From NCBI GenBank assembly GCA_963920705.1, contig OY987227.1:28253935-28317934 (forward strand): 64,000 nt of DNA, written 5' to 3'. This DNA comes from Odiellus spinosus (Eukaryota; Arthropoda; Arachnida; Opiliones; Phalangiidae). Positions within the stretch are counted from its first letter, which is position 1, and the number at the start of each line of letters is the position of its first letter. Position numbers and translations under genes: made by a program. The notes below the pieces were generated by a model. The model did not search any database and was not told the origin of the DNA. It saw only the letters and a list, made by a program, of their open reading frames with translations. This document shows positions 46,901 through 57,782 of this stretch, piece after piece.

Positions 46901-49900
46901 ACCATACGCGCCCGAGCTTGAGCCCTCTGATTCTATTCGTCGCGGGCCTGCAGGAGTAAAGTTTTTTATTTATCCCGTGTTACGGTCATTTCTGTCTTTG
47001 GCAGATATAGTAGAGTTATAGTTGGTGAACGTTTTACAGGCTTCTCATCGGATTTCATCTTTCCCCCCTGTTAATAGGATTGAGTTCGAAAGTGAGACCA
47101 AATCCGTTTTGTGTTTTGTAACGTAAAACAACAACAGATTTTTTTTTATTTTATTTTTTTTGTTATCCCTTCGCGAGCTCTCTAGAAGCTTTATCTTAAT
47201 ACGCTTTTCATCTATAGCCGCGTTCATACTAAGCCTTGGAATCGATTTAAAACATTTAACTAGAGTAGTGTGAACGGGAAACCCGTCTTTTCTCGAATCG
47301 ATTTGATCCGATTTCTCGTGCCTGCTTCGGGAACCAGTTTCGTACCGATTCGGCTGGTTTCAACAACCGATAGATGAAGCTACGATAAATCGATTTATAA
47401 CGCGGTAATGCGTGAACGCGTGACGCTGGGAACGATTCCTGGCGATTTGAATATCGGTTTGATTTTATCGTTTCAAATGGATTAAGAAATACTAGAATCA
47501 AATCGATTTGATTAAAGATGGCTTTCCCGTTCAAACGACTAAAGCGAAACGGTATAAATCGATTCCAAGGCCTAATACGAACGCGGCTTTAGTTTTTGGG
47601 GTTAGGAATTTTAATAACTGAAACTCACCTCGACTCTTTCCTCCCTAAGATCAACTCTCATAGCGAGTTCCTCCCTGAGTAGTATGTCCGGATATTGCGT
47701 TCTTTCGAAAGCGGCTTCTAATTGCTCTAGTTGTTCTTCGCTGAAGATAGTGCGGTGCCTTCTTTTTCGCCTCCCTTGGAAAGGTAGAAGATGACTAGGG
47801 AACGGGTGTCCCAATGGGTAACCCAATTGCGAAGGGTGCACTCCGTACGGACCCATGGCGAAAGGGCTTCCGCGGAATTCTTGGTAAAAATGTTGGGCCG
47901 CTCCTTGATGAAGCGCGGATGGGTAATGTTGGTTTCCTCCGAACCTGGGGTGATGCTGAGCGTGAGGGTTAGGATGGCTCGACGTTATTAGGTTAGGGTG
48001 CGCTTGTATGGGTGCAGTCGGCGAGCTACCGTGACTCAGAACCGCGCATGGGTTCAATGTTGCTGGACCGGGAAAGCCTGAAAATTCAATAAAGTTTATT
48101 AAAGCGAATGTGTTTGCCTATATTTAGCTATTTTCCATATTTTAATTTTACGCGATTACACGCGTTTTTTAAAGCCTACGATTTCATCAAACACTATTTA
48201 TTTACAATGTCCGTACGCGCGTACGTCCGTAACCTTTCCCAGAATTTTCTATAAAAGTCTGGAGAGATCTAGAAATTCTGGAAAGTGCTTGAAGATCGGA
48301 AAATTCCAGAAAATTCTAGGAAAATTCTAGGAAACTCCCGTTTCCCTGGGGCATTCTAATGAAATTTGGGCTTACCGACGAACATGTTTTTTAGAGTTCT
48401 TGCGGCATATATTTAATTATAATACCATGCCGGTAAATAAGAACGCTGCTCTTGTTCGTGAGATTTAAAAGGAGAAAACAACAAGGGGAGACGAACCTCC
48501 ACACAGGGAGAGGAGTTAAATATGAATTTTTATTGGTGGATAAGACCAGAAGCCGATGAAACACTCCTTTGAAGTCTACTACTCCAATGTTCCATATAGC
48601 GCTCCTCTCTGTATGGGTAAAATTCCCAATTTTACGAGATCGGAGGGGTCCTACTTCATCCCCCCTGTCTACGGAAAATTGGAAATTCTCTCTCTCCACA
48701 AACGACGACGTTTTTTTGACGAACTCCGAGGCTGCTAGAGATATTCGCTCGACGAGCTCCCGCTCCGAAAACATCTACCGTTAGGAGGCGTACGGATCGC
48801 GCCTTTTGAGAATAACCCAAACAGAGAGGGGTAGACAAGACCCGGGAGTAATAGACTTCAAAGGAGGGTTTCATCGGCTTCTGGTAAGACCTATTTAAAC
48901 GATAATCCATCGAAAAAAAAATCACTTGTTATGTTTCTTTTTCCCTTTAATGTGATTGTACTTGAGACCGCAAGATCTGATTGCGGCGGTGATTTTTCCT
49001 GGGTTTTACCCTTGAAGGAAGATTGCGCAAGATTACTAAAGTTTGTAAATTTAATATTTCGATTTCATTGAACATCATCATATTTAATCCGTGTTCGGAA
49101 ATATTGAATTTCAATTCCTTTTTTTTTTTTTTTATTTTTTTTTCAACTCTAATTTACGAACGATGTATTCTTTATCTCGAAATATATAGAAATGACTAAA
49201 CTGTACATTTTGCTTATTAACGTTGATAATTTGACCTTTCCCCCAAACCGGTTTTAGCCAACTTTCCCCAGTTCATATAGTTGGAATATATTTTGATTAT
49301 TTAATTGAGATAAAGAAGTTAAGTTTTTATCAAAGAGAGGCTGTTGATTTTTCGTGAACTCCAAATGGAAAATGAGTAGCATTTTCTAGAAAAATTATTC
49401 CTATAACTATGTCATTGAAACAATTACGGCAACTATGCCTAGTGTATGTATAGGCAAATGGACTATTGATAACACCCAAATTTCGATTAGTTTTAGTAGT
49501 CAGGGCGTTTAGTTTAGTTTAGTCAAATGGCATGACTATTTGACCCTGAATAAAGGCCCGGTTTTTGACGTTCTCTTCCGGCTACATCTTCCAAGCTTAA
49601 GTCGCTTGGAATACAGATAGTATCGCGCCCGAACCCAATTTATTAACTTAGTATATCTATTTCCGATTTTAAATATTTCGACTAGAGTTCAAAATCGGTT
49701 AATTTCCAAGCTGCATTTTATAATTAAAAATCAACAAATTGCTAAAAGAGGTCAAAGTTTAAAGTTATGAAACGTCACAAGTCTATTGGCGTTAGGTGTC
49801 CTTAAGTTCTGATATTTCCTACCCCGATTATGCATAATTAATGTAATTTTTCATGTCTTCGAGTAAATATGGCCAATGCAAAGTCAAGAATATGAAAATT

Positions 49901-50626
49901 TTGCCTTTTTTCAAGGCTGGTTCAAAGTATAGGATTTTCTATACTTTTTCCAGCCTTGAAACTAACAAAAATAGCCGTTAAATAGAACCCGTTTCTACCG
50001 AAGATGTTCCTTTTTTCAAGGCTGGCTCAAAGTATAGGATTTTCTATACTTTTTCCAGCCTTGAAACTAACAAAAACCACCGTTAAATAGAACCCGTTTC
50101 TACGGAAGATATTGCCTTTTTTCAAAGTTGGGTCGAAGTCAGAAACTGAAATAGATGATTTAAAATCATGGAAATTCAAACCCAAATCATATTGTAAACT
50201 ATTAATTCAAGTTATTTATTGAGCTCTTCTTAGTATTACGCTATTTTACAATTATGGGCCAATTCTTATCAGACGTAGAATTACCGCGTAATTACGAATG
50301 TCCAAAATTACATTGTTTTCTAACTTTTAATTATCGTAAAACTTACCAAAATGTGCCGTCATTATGTGCGGTAAGGTCCCAGCACCGATTGGCGTCCAAG
50401 TAGTCGTGATTGGGCTGTTTTGTCCAACAGAATTAGCGACGGTCTCGGCTGGTACCGTCGCCCGTAACTGAATCGAAGACCTTTTCCTATCATCGTCACT
50501 CAACGCCAAAATGCTTTCGATCGAGAAATTACCGCGATGTCCTTTTTCACTTTCATTTTTTGATTTAATCGTCCCAGACATTCGCGAAACGTTTTCGATC
50601 AGTATCCTGGTTCCTACCACGGACAT
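43963..50626 (-). CDS. gsc: Goosecoid-type homeobox transcription factor
   Basis: A nuclear paired-like homeodomain repressor acting in head, foregut and organiser-type patterning. Three exons on the minus strand: 50626-50347, 48077-47629 and 44175-43963, 313 residues. The ATG is the first Met after an in-frame TAA. Exon 1 has the eh1/GEH Groucho-binding motif FSIESIL at residues 34-40. Exon 2 is rich in His, Pro, Ser and Gly, then starts the homeodomain (about 198-257) with [20 protein letters not shown]. The intron falls in the codons for VE|VWF, the position I recall for Gsc genes. Exon 3 gives [16 protein letters not shown]: Lys50 of the K50 class is kept, but homeodomain position 56 is Gln instead of the Trp usual in Gsc, followed by a Gln/Arg-rich tail. 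Both introns (2.3 and 3.5 kb) are full of repeats. Otx or Pitx is less likely given eh1 plus the [10 protein letters not shown] start. Confidence 0.93.
44758..45133. repeat. 21-bp minisatellite, about 18 copies, in goosecoid intron 2
   Basis: Unit CTTCTTGGCCAAAAACTCGA plus G, with an AAAATCTCGAG variant. A 21-bp period is seven codons, so every frame is a heptad; the minus strand reads LAKKLEF or LAKKLEI repeated, within an open frame from an ATG near 45176 to 44674. It has no splice or promoter support and lies in the intron on the same strand as goosecoid. Confidence 0.9.
46501..46587. mobile_element. Short hairpin MITE in goosecoid intron 2
   Basis: CCAATCATATTATATCAACT and its imperfect complement ending ATAATATTATTGG pair, with inner arms CAACAGTGCTTG and CAAGCGCTGTTG. 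87 bp. Confidence 0.7.
47216..47590. mobile_element. MITE-like element, about 375 bp, just 3' of goosecoid exon 2
   Basis: Ends AGCCGCGTTCATACTAAGCC and complement GGCCTAATACGAACGCGGCT, plus inner ATCGATTTA pairs. Its right end is about 40 bp from the exon 2 donor site (47629). Confidence 0.8.
48187..48330 (+). repeat. Dispersed repeat D3, copy 1 (inverted relative to copy 2)
   Basis: CATCAAACACTATTTATTTA, CAATGTCCGTACG and ACGTCCGTAACCTTTCCCAG, then CTAGAAATTCTGGAAA-type motifs. Within goosecoid intron 1. Confidence 0.65.
48547..48883 (-). mobile_element. MITE family M1, copy 2, in goosecoid intron 1
   Basis: A 337-bp copy in the opposite orientation to the others, flanked by ATAAGAC and GTAAGAC (6 of 7 bases match). 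It produces long but meaningless ORFs on both strands. Confidence 0.88.
49890..50150 (+). repeat. About 105-bp repeat R105, 2.4 tandem units in goosecoid intron 1
   Basis: Unit holds an inverted pair AAGGCTGG...AGTATAG and CTATACT...CCAGCCTT, then GCCGTTAAATAGAACCCGTT. Also found at 35736-35945, 52000-52210 and 63870-64000. Confidence 0.85.
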
Positions 50627-51999
50627 GTTGTTATTCGTAAGGTTAAGTACCCCAAATTATTCGTTTTCGAACGTAATCTTCCAATTTATAGAAGAAATTA
50701 TCAGCTTTTAAAAATCAGATTTCTACGAAATCGAAGGCGCATAAATTAAACTCTTTATATATCACGTTATCTACATCCTTAAAGCCCTTTTTTTGACAAC
50801 TTTGTCTTTGATTAATGATGAAATGATTGCGAATAAGGGTAGCAACGGGACATCGACAGTATAACGTTACCTTACGCTTAATCAATCAGTGATGTACTGA
50901 AAGTTTCGTCGGATATCGGGGTCCCCCCTTTTCCTTTTTTGGGTGTCCCTGTTGTAAGACTTCCGTTCCCGTTCAGTTAAAAACTCCCCGACGTACAAAA
51001 ACCCCTCCTGTATTGTTATATATTATTTTATTATATACCGAAAGGCTTATACCGTTCCTAAACTTTGGAAGCCGATTTATTTGGTCCGCAAACCGATTAT
51101 AGACCTAGGATTGAGTTGTTATGGGTGGAGCTTTATATTGGCGTCCCCCCCACAAGAGGGACACTCGGTAAAAGGGGAGGGGGGATGGCAAGGGGTTAAA
51201 GTTTGATCCGTTCTTATTATAATAAGGTTTCCCCCCACCCCCTACTCTTATTTTGATCCCTAGTAAATCTGGGAGCTAGTCCACCTCCGTTCCGCTTTAC
51301 GACGTGTCGTACAAGTTTTTACCATCCTCAACACCACCAGCGTGTTGAGGGAAGTGAAGAAAAAAAAAACACCATCCGATTATAAGCGGAAGCCACGCCC
51401 ATTCTGGTATTTTGAGGGATCAAGGGGACCCAATCGGATCGGATTTTTCCGAGTTTATAACAATTGGTAGGCGGAGTTTTTTCCTTCTTATTTTGTCCAT
51501 TTTCGTTCTGGAAATGAGGTATTGTTGTGGCTTCATCCACCGACCACCGGTGCTCTTTTTTTTCGCCTCTATGGATCGACTATAACTCCTCGAATTGGTA
51601 GTATATATACAGTCGATTTCATCTACTATCGTAAGCCACCCTGATGTTAAGAGTCGTTGAGGCTCGCCCTTCTTTTAGTTCGTTTTTCTTTGCCGCGTCA
51701 ATTGAGCTCGCGTCTTTAAAGTGGAAGTAAAAGCTTGGATTCGTAATAGAAAATATAGAGTTCGGAATCGTAGAATGAATAACTTTCATATATTTTAATC
51801 TTGGATAAATTGGTTAATAAATAAAACCACAAATTATATAAACAGACGAGTATCAAATGCGGAATACGAATTATGTGGAGATAAAATTTTAAGCTTGATT
51901 GCCAAACAAAATTACGCCTTTATTTAAACGGAAGATAAAAATATGACGTTTCTCGAAATCCGTGTAGAATGAAATATACTAATTATATTCAATAGAACT
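50627..51999. promoter_or_regulatory. 5' flank of goosecoid
   Basis: Upstream DNA on the minus-strand gene's 5' side; should contain its promoter and UTR. No clear TATA or initiator was fixed. GC and C-rich patches occur at 50925-51250 and 51290-51660. Confidence 0.35.
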
Positions 52000-52213
52000 T
52001 TTTATAAAATAACCTTGGAAACGGATAAAAGAACCGTTAAAAAGCACCCGTTTGTTTCAAAGATGTAGCCTTTTTCCAAGGTTGGTTCGAAGTATAGGAT
52101 TTTCTATACTTTTTCCAACCTTAAAACTAACGAAAATAACTGTTAAATAGAACCCGTTTCTACGAAAGAGGTTGCCTTTTTTCAAGGTTGGGACGAAGTC
52201 AGAATATATATTA
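52000..52213 (+). repeat. R105 repeat, about 1.8 units
   Basis: Starts TTTTATAAAATAACCTTGGA with AACGGATAAAAGAACCGTTA and ends TTGGGACGAAGTCAGAATAT, parallel to 35736-35945. Confidence 0.8.
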
Positions 52214-52271
52214 TCTTCTATTAACAAAAGATGTACGAATTCCGAGCTCTAACTGCTACTTTCTTCTTTAA

Positions 52272-52715
52272 AGGGAGAATGCAATCTAATTACAAGTGAT
52301 TTTTTTATCGATTCCTTACAGTTTAAATAGGCCTAATCCACCGATAAAAAGTTTACAATACAAATATTAAACTAGAAATAAATTTAAAACTTACCCTGAA
52401 AATAGGCTTAGCGGGATTCATGGAGATCAGCTGAATTGAGTCCGTGTAAGGTCTAGCGGCCAATGAGCAAAGGCCCGTCGTTCACGCGAGATCTCCACGA
52501 GACTTACGTCGCGCGCGATTGGTCGCTAGACCTTACACGCGAGGAAAACAGGACCTCCATGAATCCCACTAAGCCTATTTTCAGGGTAAGTTTTAAATTT
52601 ATTTCTAGTTTATTATTTGTTTGTAATTTTTTTTTTTTTTAAATAGTGGATTAGGCCTATTTAAACAATAAGGAATCGATAAAAAAATCACTTGTTGTTA
52701 AGTTGCATTCTCCCT
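52272..52715. mobile_element. MITE family M4, copy 3 (TTAA target, 444 bp)
   Basis: Closely like copy 1, with TTAA at 52268-52271 and 52716-52719, but its central segment (GGCCCGTCG...GTCGCGCGCG) runs in the opposite direction relative to the arms. Confidence 0.88.
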
Positions 52716-52816
52716 TTAATAGAAATTAATATATTTTGCAGGAAAATGGGGGACCAGCTAAAATTTCTCTTCGGAGGAAATAGTGATATGACTTTATCGT
52801 ATTTGGGTCGAAAATT

Positions 52817-53121
52817 CAGGGTTGCCACAGGTCAGGGAATTTCAAAATGAACCAAAAAAAGTCAGGGAATTTAAAGATCTTTGAAGAAGCCTGGGAAATC
52901 GCGATCATTATCCGCGGAAAAGATTCTCAGCTGGCCGTGTCAGTTGTATAGATTAGAACAAAGATACGCCTGCAGCAAAGTTTGGCGAACGCGATTATAT
53001 TAAAAATAAAAGGTTAAAAATTGTGTAGTATTTTCGGTCAGGGAAAATCGTTGGAAAAGGTCAGGGAAAAACCTGGAAAAGTCAGGTAATTTAAATCTGA
53101 AAAAACCTGTGGCAACCCTGA
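52817..53121 (+). mobile_element. MITE family M6, copy 2
   Basis: Ends CAGGGTTGCCACAG and CTGTGGCAACCCTG, 305 bp, with ATT directly on both sides as a possible 3-bp target duplication. Confidence 0.85.
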
Positions 53122-53400
53122 TTGACTTTGAAATTATAGATTTGGCTTTTTGGACGCGTGTAGGGCCAAGGGTATAAGAAGAGAACTTATAGAAGATTCA
53201 AGGTCTCGTTTTTCATAAACATTTGAAACTTAGTAAAAATAATCTTGATATAAACTAGAGCATATTATGGTCGAGTTCATGGTCGGCTTTCATTTTTTTC
53301 TTGGTAGTAAAATAGTAGGCGTAGTGGAGATTAAAAGACTCTTAGAAAAAAATATTTAAATAAAAAAAAAAATGTATTCAGTATTTGAACTTATCTAGGG

Positions 53401-53671
53401 CAAGGAGGATCAGAGAAGGAGAGGAAATGTTGAGTTAGAGAGAGAAGAGCCAACCTCCCACTCGGGTGGAAAGGGGGGATAGGAAATTCTCGAGGTAAAC
53501 TGTTGTCACGTGGTCGCTAGCTAGCGCGTCTCATAAAGGATTCGTTTTACCCACGCGACAACATTTTACCACGAAACGTCTCTACCCCCGTTCTCCCAGA
53601 GTGGGAGTTTAGGCCGACGCAGTAGGAACCGCGCCGTCCCCACATTTCCTCTCCTTCTCTGATCCTCCTTG
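53401..53671 (+). mobile_element. MITE family M2, copy 3 (271 bp, 7-bp TSD)
   Basis: Slightly diverged copy with ends CAAGGAGGATC and GATCCTCCTTG and an internal deletion of about 20 bp. Perfect 7-bp target duplication TCTAGGG (53394-53400, 53672-53678). Compensating changes in both ends keep them paired. Confidence 0.88.
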
Positions 53672-53678
53672 TCTAGGG

Positions 53679-54751
53679 TATCGTATACGAAGGCATAAAG
53701 TCTAAACCAAAGCTGCGTATCAGATTTCGGATTTCCTGAAACAGTCTAATATCATATCCACCGCTTGTGATTAAATGATTTTCCTTGAATTTCGACTTGG
53801 AATATCGTGTTACGCACTTTTTGTTTTAATTAACTTTTTGTTTATTGTTCAAAGAAATACTTATCATTGAAAACTATAAATGTTCTTGATCAAATAAAGC
53901 CTTGGAATCCGACCTACCAAAACGAGGCTGTTTTCGCTGCGCCACTTATACCAATGCTTCTTTAATCTTAATAATTAACGCTTTTCAAGCTGGCATAATA
54001 AAGTTCGTGGTATTTATTAGTCGAAGTGTTGGATAAGATCAATTGGGACCTCTTTATCATCCTGTGTCAATGTCAAGGATACAGGAAGTGAAGATTGAAG
54101 GGCTCATTTTTGATAAACATTTGAAGCTTAGATAATAATAATAATAATAATAATATAATAATAGACTTGAAATAAAGTTGGATCTGTCACGTAGGCTTTA
54201 ATATTTTTTTCTTGATAGTAAATGGAAGAGCATATATATTAAATATATCTATCAACGATACAGCGACGTATTTATTTATTTTAAGAAAGTGTATGTCTTA
54301 TAGGAATACATTAAGTCGAAACCAAGTACAGCTAAGGGAGATTAGATTTCTAATTTCCCGAAACAGTCACCCCATATAATATCACGGCGTCTGAAATTAT
54401 ACCCTCTCGATTACCAGAATTATTTTTCTCGAATTTTACTTGGTATCGTGTTATACTCTTTTAGTCGTTCAAAGAGTGATTTTCAAAAATTGAGACATTT
54501 CGAGGCGCGGCTCTCTAATTATTCAATCTAATCTAATCCAAACCAGTCGCGTCGATACGGGTAAATTGGGACAGTTGAGATTTCGCGGGACCCTCGAACT
54601 TCTTCCAAATCGGGCTTTCAAATATTCTAATTTGGGTCGTAAAATATGATTGATAATTGAAAATTATAGGAAATAGAGGATAAATAATATAGAAATATAG
54701 GAAAATATAGGATAAACGAAAGCGAAAAACCTTGATTGAATCAACAAATAA
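53679..54751. other. No gene seen
   Basis: AT-rich, with (ATA)n at 54130-54155. No coding or inverted-repeat signal. Confidence 0.5.
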
Positions 54752-54914
54752 CGATGTTTTTGAACTAATTAGGACCTGTGGAGTTAGTTCTACGGGATTT
54801 TAGAATGGGAATTTAAAATTTTCAAATCATTTTTTCTCAAACTTCCGCTGGTCGGAGATTTTTTTAATTATTTTTTCTGAACTCCCCAGGTCCTAATTAG
54901 TCTTAAAAGCATCG
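54752..54914. mobile_element. MITE-like element, 163 bp, upstream of the tRNA
   Basis: Arms CGATGTTTTTGAACTAATTA with GGACCTGTGGAGTT, and complement AACTCCCCAGGTCCTAATTA with GTCTTAAAAGCATCG. About 34 bp per arm with a few mismatches. Confidence 0.75.
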
Positions 54915-55026
54915 TTTTTTGGTGCGGGGTAGGTTAACGGAATCTCTACGGCATGTTAATTGTAACGTGGGTTACATCACTTCGAGAGTTTTATTCTTAG
55001 TCGCGTTTAAAGGCTTCGAATATCGT

Positions 55027-55100
55027 GGCCCATTAGCTCAGTTGGTTAGAGCGTCGTGCTAATAACGCGAAGGTCGTGGGTTCGATCCCCCCATGGGCCA
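55027..55100 (+). tRNA. tRNA-Ile (anticodon AAT)
   Basis: A 74-nt cloverleaf. Acceptor arms GGCCCAT and ATGGGCC pair, with discriminator A; the D arm contains the A box TAGCTCAGTTGG; the anticodon stem TCGTG/CGCGA holds loop CTAATAA with anticodon AAT at 55061-55063; the T arm contains the B box GGTTCGATCCC. No intron and no encoded CCA, as in eukaryotic nuclear tRNAs. It is single-copy in this window and not next to other tRNAs. Confidence 0.97.
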
Positions 55101-55105
55101 GTAAA

Positions 55106-55112
55106 TTTTTTT
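55106..55112 (+). terminator. RNA polymerase III terminator after tRNA-Ile
   Basis: A run of seven T residues starts 6 nt after the tRNA discriminator base, the usual pol III stop signal. Confidence 0.8.
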
Positions 55113-56116
55113 GTAATATTTTAAATTAGAAATAACATCTATATATACATTACATGTATCATATTTACTTTAGTGTTTCAGTTTTATAATGAAAAGTTAG
55201 GAGAAGCCTTAAATTGATCTTGGAAATTAAAACCTTTACATTTCCGTCGATCAATAAACGTAAAACGCGACACCTATAAACCTAAATAATTAAGATATAA
55301 ATACAATTTGAAATTAAGTTTTTATTTAAAATATATATTTGAGGAATTAGTTAAATTAGTCTTATCAATATTTTCCGTAATTAATTTAAAAATATCTCTT
55401 CTTTTTAATTTAATTTAATAGATGGCGCTTTAAGCTTGTTTCGATTTTTTTTTTAATAGAATGGGGGTCATTCATATATTTCAAAATGTTTAAGAACGGT
55501 GATCATTCCGTCTTCAATAGACGTTTGTTTTTTATCAATATTCCCCACCCCATAAATCCCATTGCGTAATAAATTGGTAACATCACAACTCATTCGCTTC
55601 TGATAATAACGAAATATAATTTTTGTTCATCTTCAAATTATTAACAATGCAATTTTTGGAATAAAGCCGTAAAACATAGCGTAATTTCATCTCAAACATA
55701 TTTTTCAAGAAATAATATTTTTAACGCGCCTTATAACGAAACCGTAAATCAGATTTAAGTACAGTGTTTATATAGATGAGGCGGTAAACGTCAAGCGACG
55801 TTGTTTATAAAGCTATTGTATTTTGGAGAAAAATCTACAAGGAAATTTTTAAGCGTAAAATTGGTACGTTGCCCATTAGTATTAAAAATAAGTGTTAGGT
55901 TTTTCTTACTAACCACCATTATATGTTTATAATTTCAATTTTGAAATGGAAAGAATAAATTTTAAAATTTGAATTTAGAAAGAATTGAAACAAAATTACT
56001 GTGTTTAATTATTTTAAAAGGGAAGTTATTTAATACAATAATATATTGACTTAACAAATTCCTAAAGGTGTGAATGCAAAAACCTTTCACACGCGTCATT
56101 CGCTGCGTTGTCGATC
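55113..56116. other. No gene seen
   Basis: Very AT-rich spacer right of the tRNA. Confidence 0.55.
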
Positions 56117-56352
56117 GGAATAGTTGCTATCATAAAAGAGGAGGAGCTTACTTAGGGAATGTTGCCGTCGACGTCATCAGCCACGTCATAGCGCTCATGA
56201 GCACCGAGCATTTATTAAGCTTATTTTGTTCTATATTCGTGTCAGCGTTTTATGAAAACGGAAATAACTGCCCCGTATAACTTAACGACAAGTGATTTCG
56301 TGACGTAGTTAGCAATATTCGAACAAGATGTCGCATCCACAAGTTCTTTTAA
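56117..56352 (+). repeat. Dispersed repeat D2, copy 2
   Basis: Second copy, directly left of the 35-bp minisatellite. Confidence 0.75.
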
Positions 56353-56363
56353 ATACCAAATAA

Positions 56364-56861
56364 TGTCGGTAATGTGAGAGAGTCGATGAAATGGAATCCT
56401 TGTCGGTAATTGGGGAGTCGATGAAATGGAATCTTTTTCGGTAATTTGTGAGTCGATGAAATGGAATCCTTTTTCGGTAATTTGTGAGTCGATGAAATGG
56501 AATCCTTTTCGGTAATTGGGGAGTCGATGAAATGGAATCCTTGTCGGTAATTGGGGAGTCGATGAAATGGAATCCTTTTCGGTAATTGGGGAGTCGATGA
56601 AATGGAATCCTTGTCGGTAATTGGGGAGTCGATGAAATGGAATCCTTTTCGGTAATTGGGGAGTCGATGAAATGGAATCCTTTTCGGTAATTGGGGAGTC
56701 GATGAAATGGAATCCTTTTCGGTAATGGGGGAGTCGATGAAATGGAATCCTTGTCGGTAATTGGGGAGTCAATGAAATGGAATCCTTGTCGGTAATTGGG
56801 GAGTCGATGAAATGGAATCCTTTTCGGTAATTGGGGAGTCGATGAAATGGAATCTTTGTCG
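56364..56861 (+). repeat. 35-bp minisatellite, about 14 copies
   Basis: Unit GTCGATGAAATGGAATCCTT then TTCGGTAATTGGGGA, with TTTTCGG and TTGTCGG variants alternating. Minus-strand ORFs of 176 and 191 codons result from the array. Confidence 0.92.
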
Positions 56862-57782
56862 ATCGATAAGGAATACTCGGTCAAATGAATCTAACCAAAA
56901 ATGGCAATGTTGGGTCATGGGCGAAGAAACTCCTGGACACGACTCTTCTCACTTTGTAAGAAAAAAATTACAGTCGTGTCTTGGATTTATTAATTCTTCG
57001 TCCATGGTTGGTGTCATTTCAGAATGGTAAATTAACCAAGGCCTAAATTGGGCCTTCAGTATTTATAAAATTCGTAGAAATTGGAAACAAACAGGCCTAA
57101 TAGAGTGAATGTTTTTAAAACTATCCCATGACATTATAGACAATTTTTTGGGCGTTTCCTTTAATCATCGGAAAAAGGGGAAATTTGCGAATTTCCATGC
57201 CAACTAAAGTCACGCGGCCCTACAGGTACTTGGCGGACCAAATTAAATTAATTAAGAGACACGTTAAGCCTCACGTCACTCTTTGGAATCCGGGAAGACA
57301 TTCAAATTTGCGGGCCAAAAGTAGAATCTAATGAATACACGATGTAGAAGATGATTTACTTTATAGCTTTATGTAGTGAAATAATTACGTAGTTTTGGCC
57401 ACCAGGCACCGCTAGTATCGCGTGACGTCAGTAGAGGAAATAAATTTATATTTATCATATACCTACTGTTTTTAACTGTCTATTAACGTTGCATTTTCTA
57501 GAATAGCAGCCTTATACGTAGTTGTAGTTGTTCAAGAACTTCAAATATCTTTGGCTTAATTTACTAACAATTGAAACTCCGTGGTCAATAAATTTTACAG
57601 ATTTGTTTTATCAAAATGATGACCTTTTAAAACCTTAAGTACTTTAGAACAAGTTTTTAAGTAATTAATGTATCAGTTGTTTCTCTTTATATACTACCAA
57701 GAATTGTGTAGAATTATTTCTAAATTTTACTAATTGTAAGTAAGCGAATGTGTTTTTCCTCATTCAGTCATTCGGAACTGAA

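Noticed and set aside
47791-47991. 66-codon plus-strand ORF
   Set aside because: Antisense shadow of goosecoid exon 2.
56242-56884. Minus-strand ORFs of 176 and 191 codons
   Set aside because: Products of the 35-bp minisatellite; the repeated peptide (RIPFHRLPNY type) follows the unit only.
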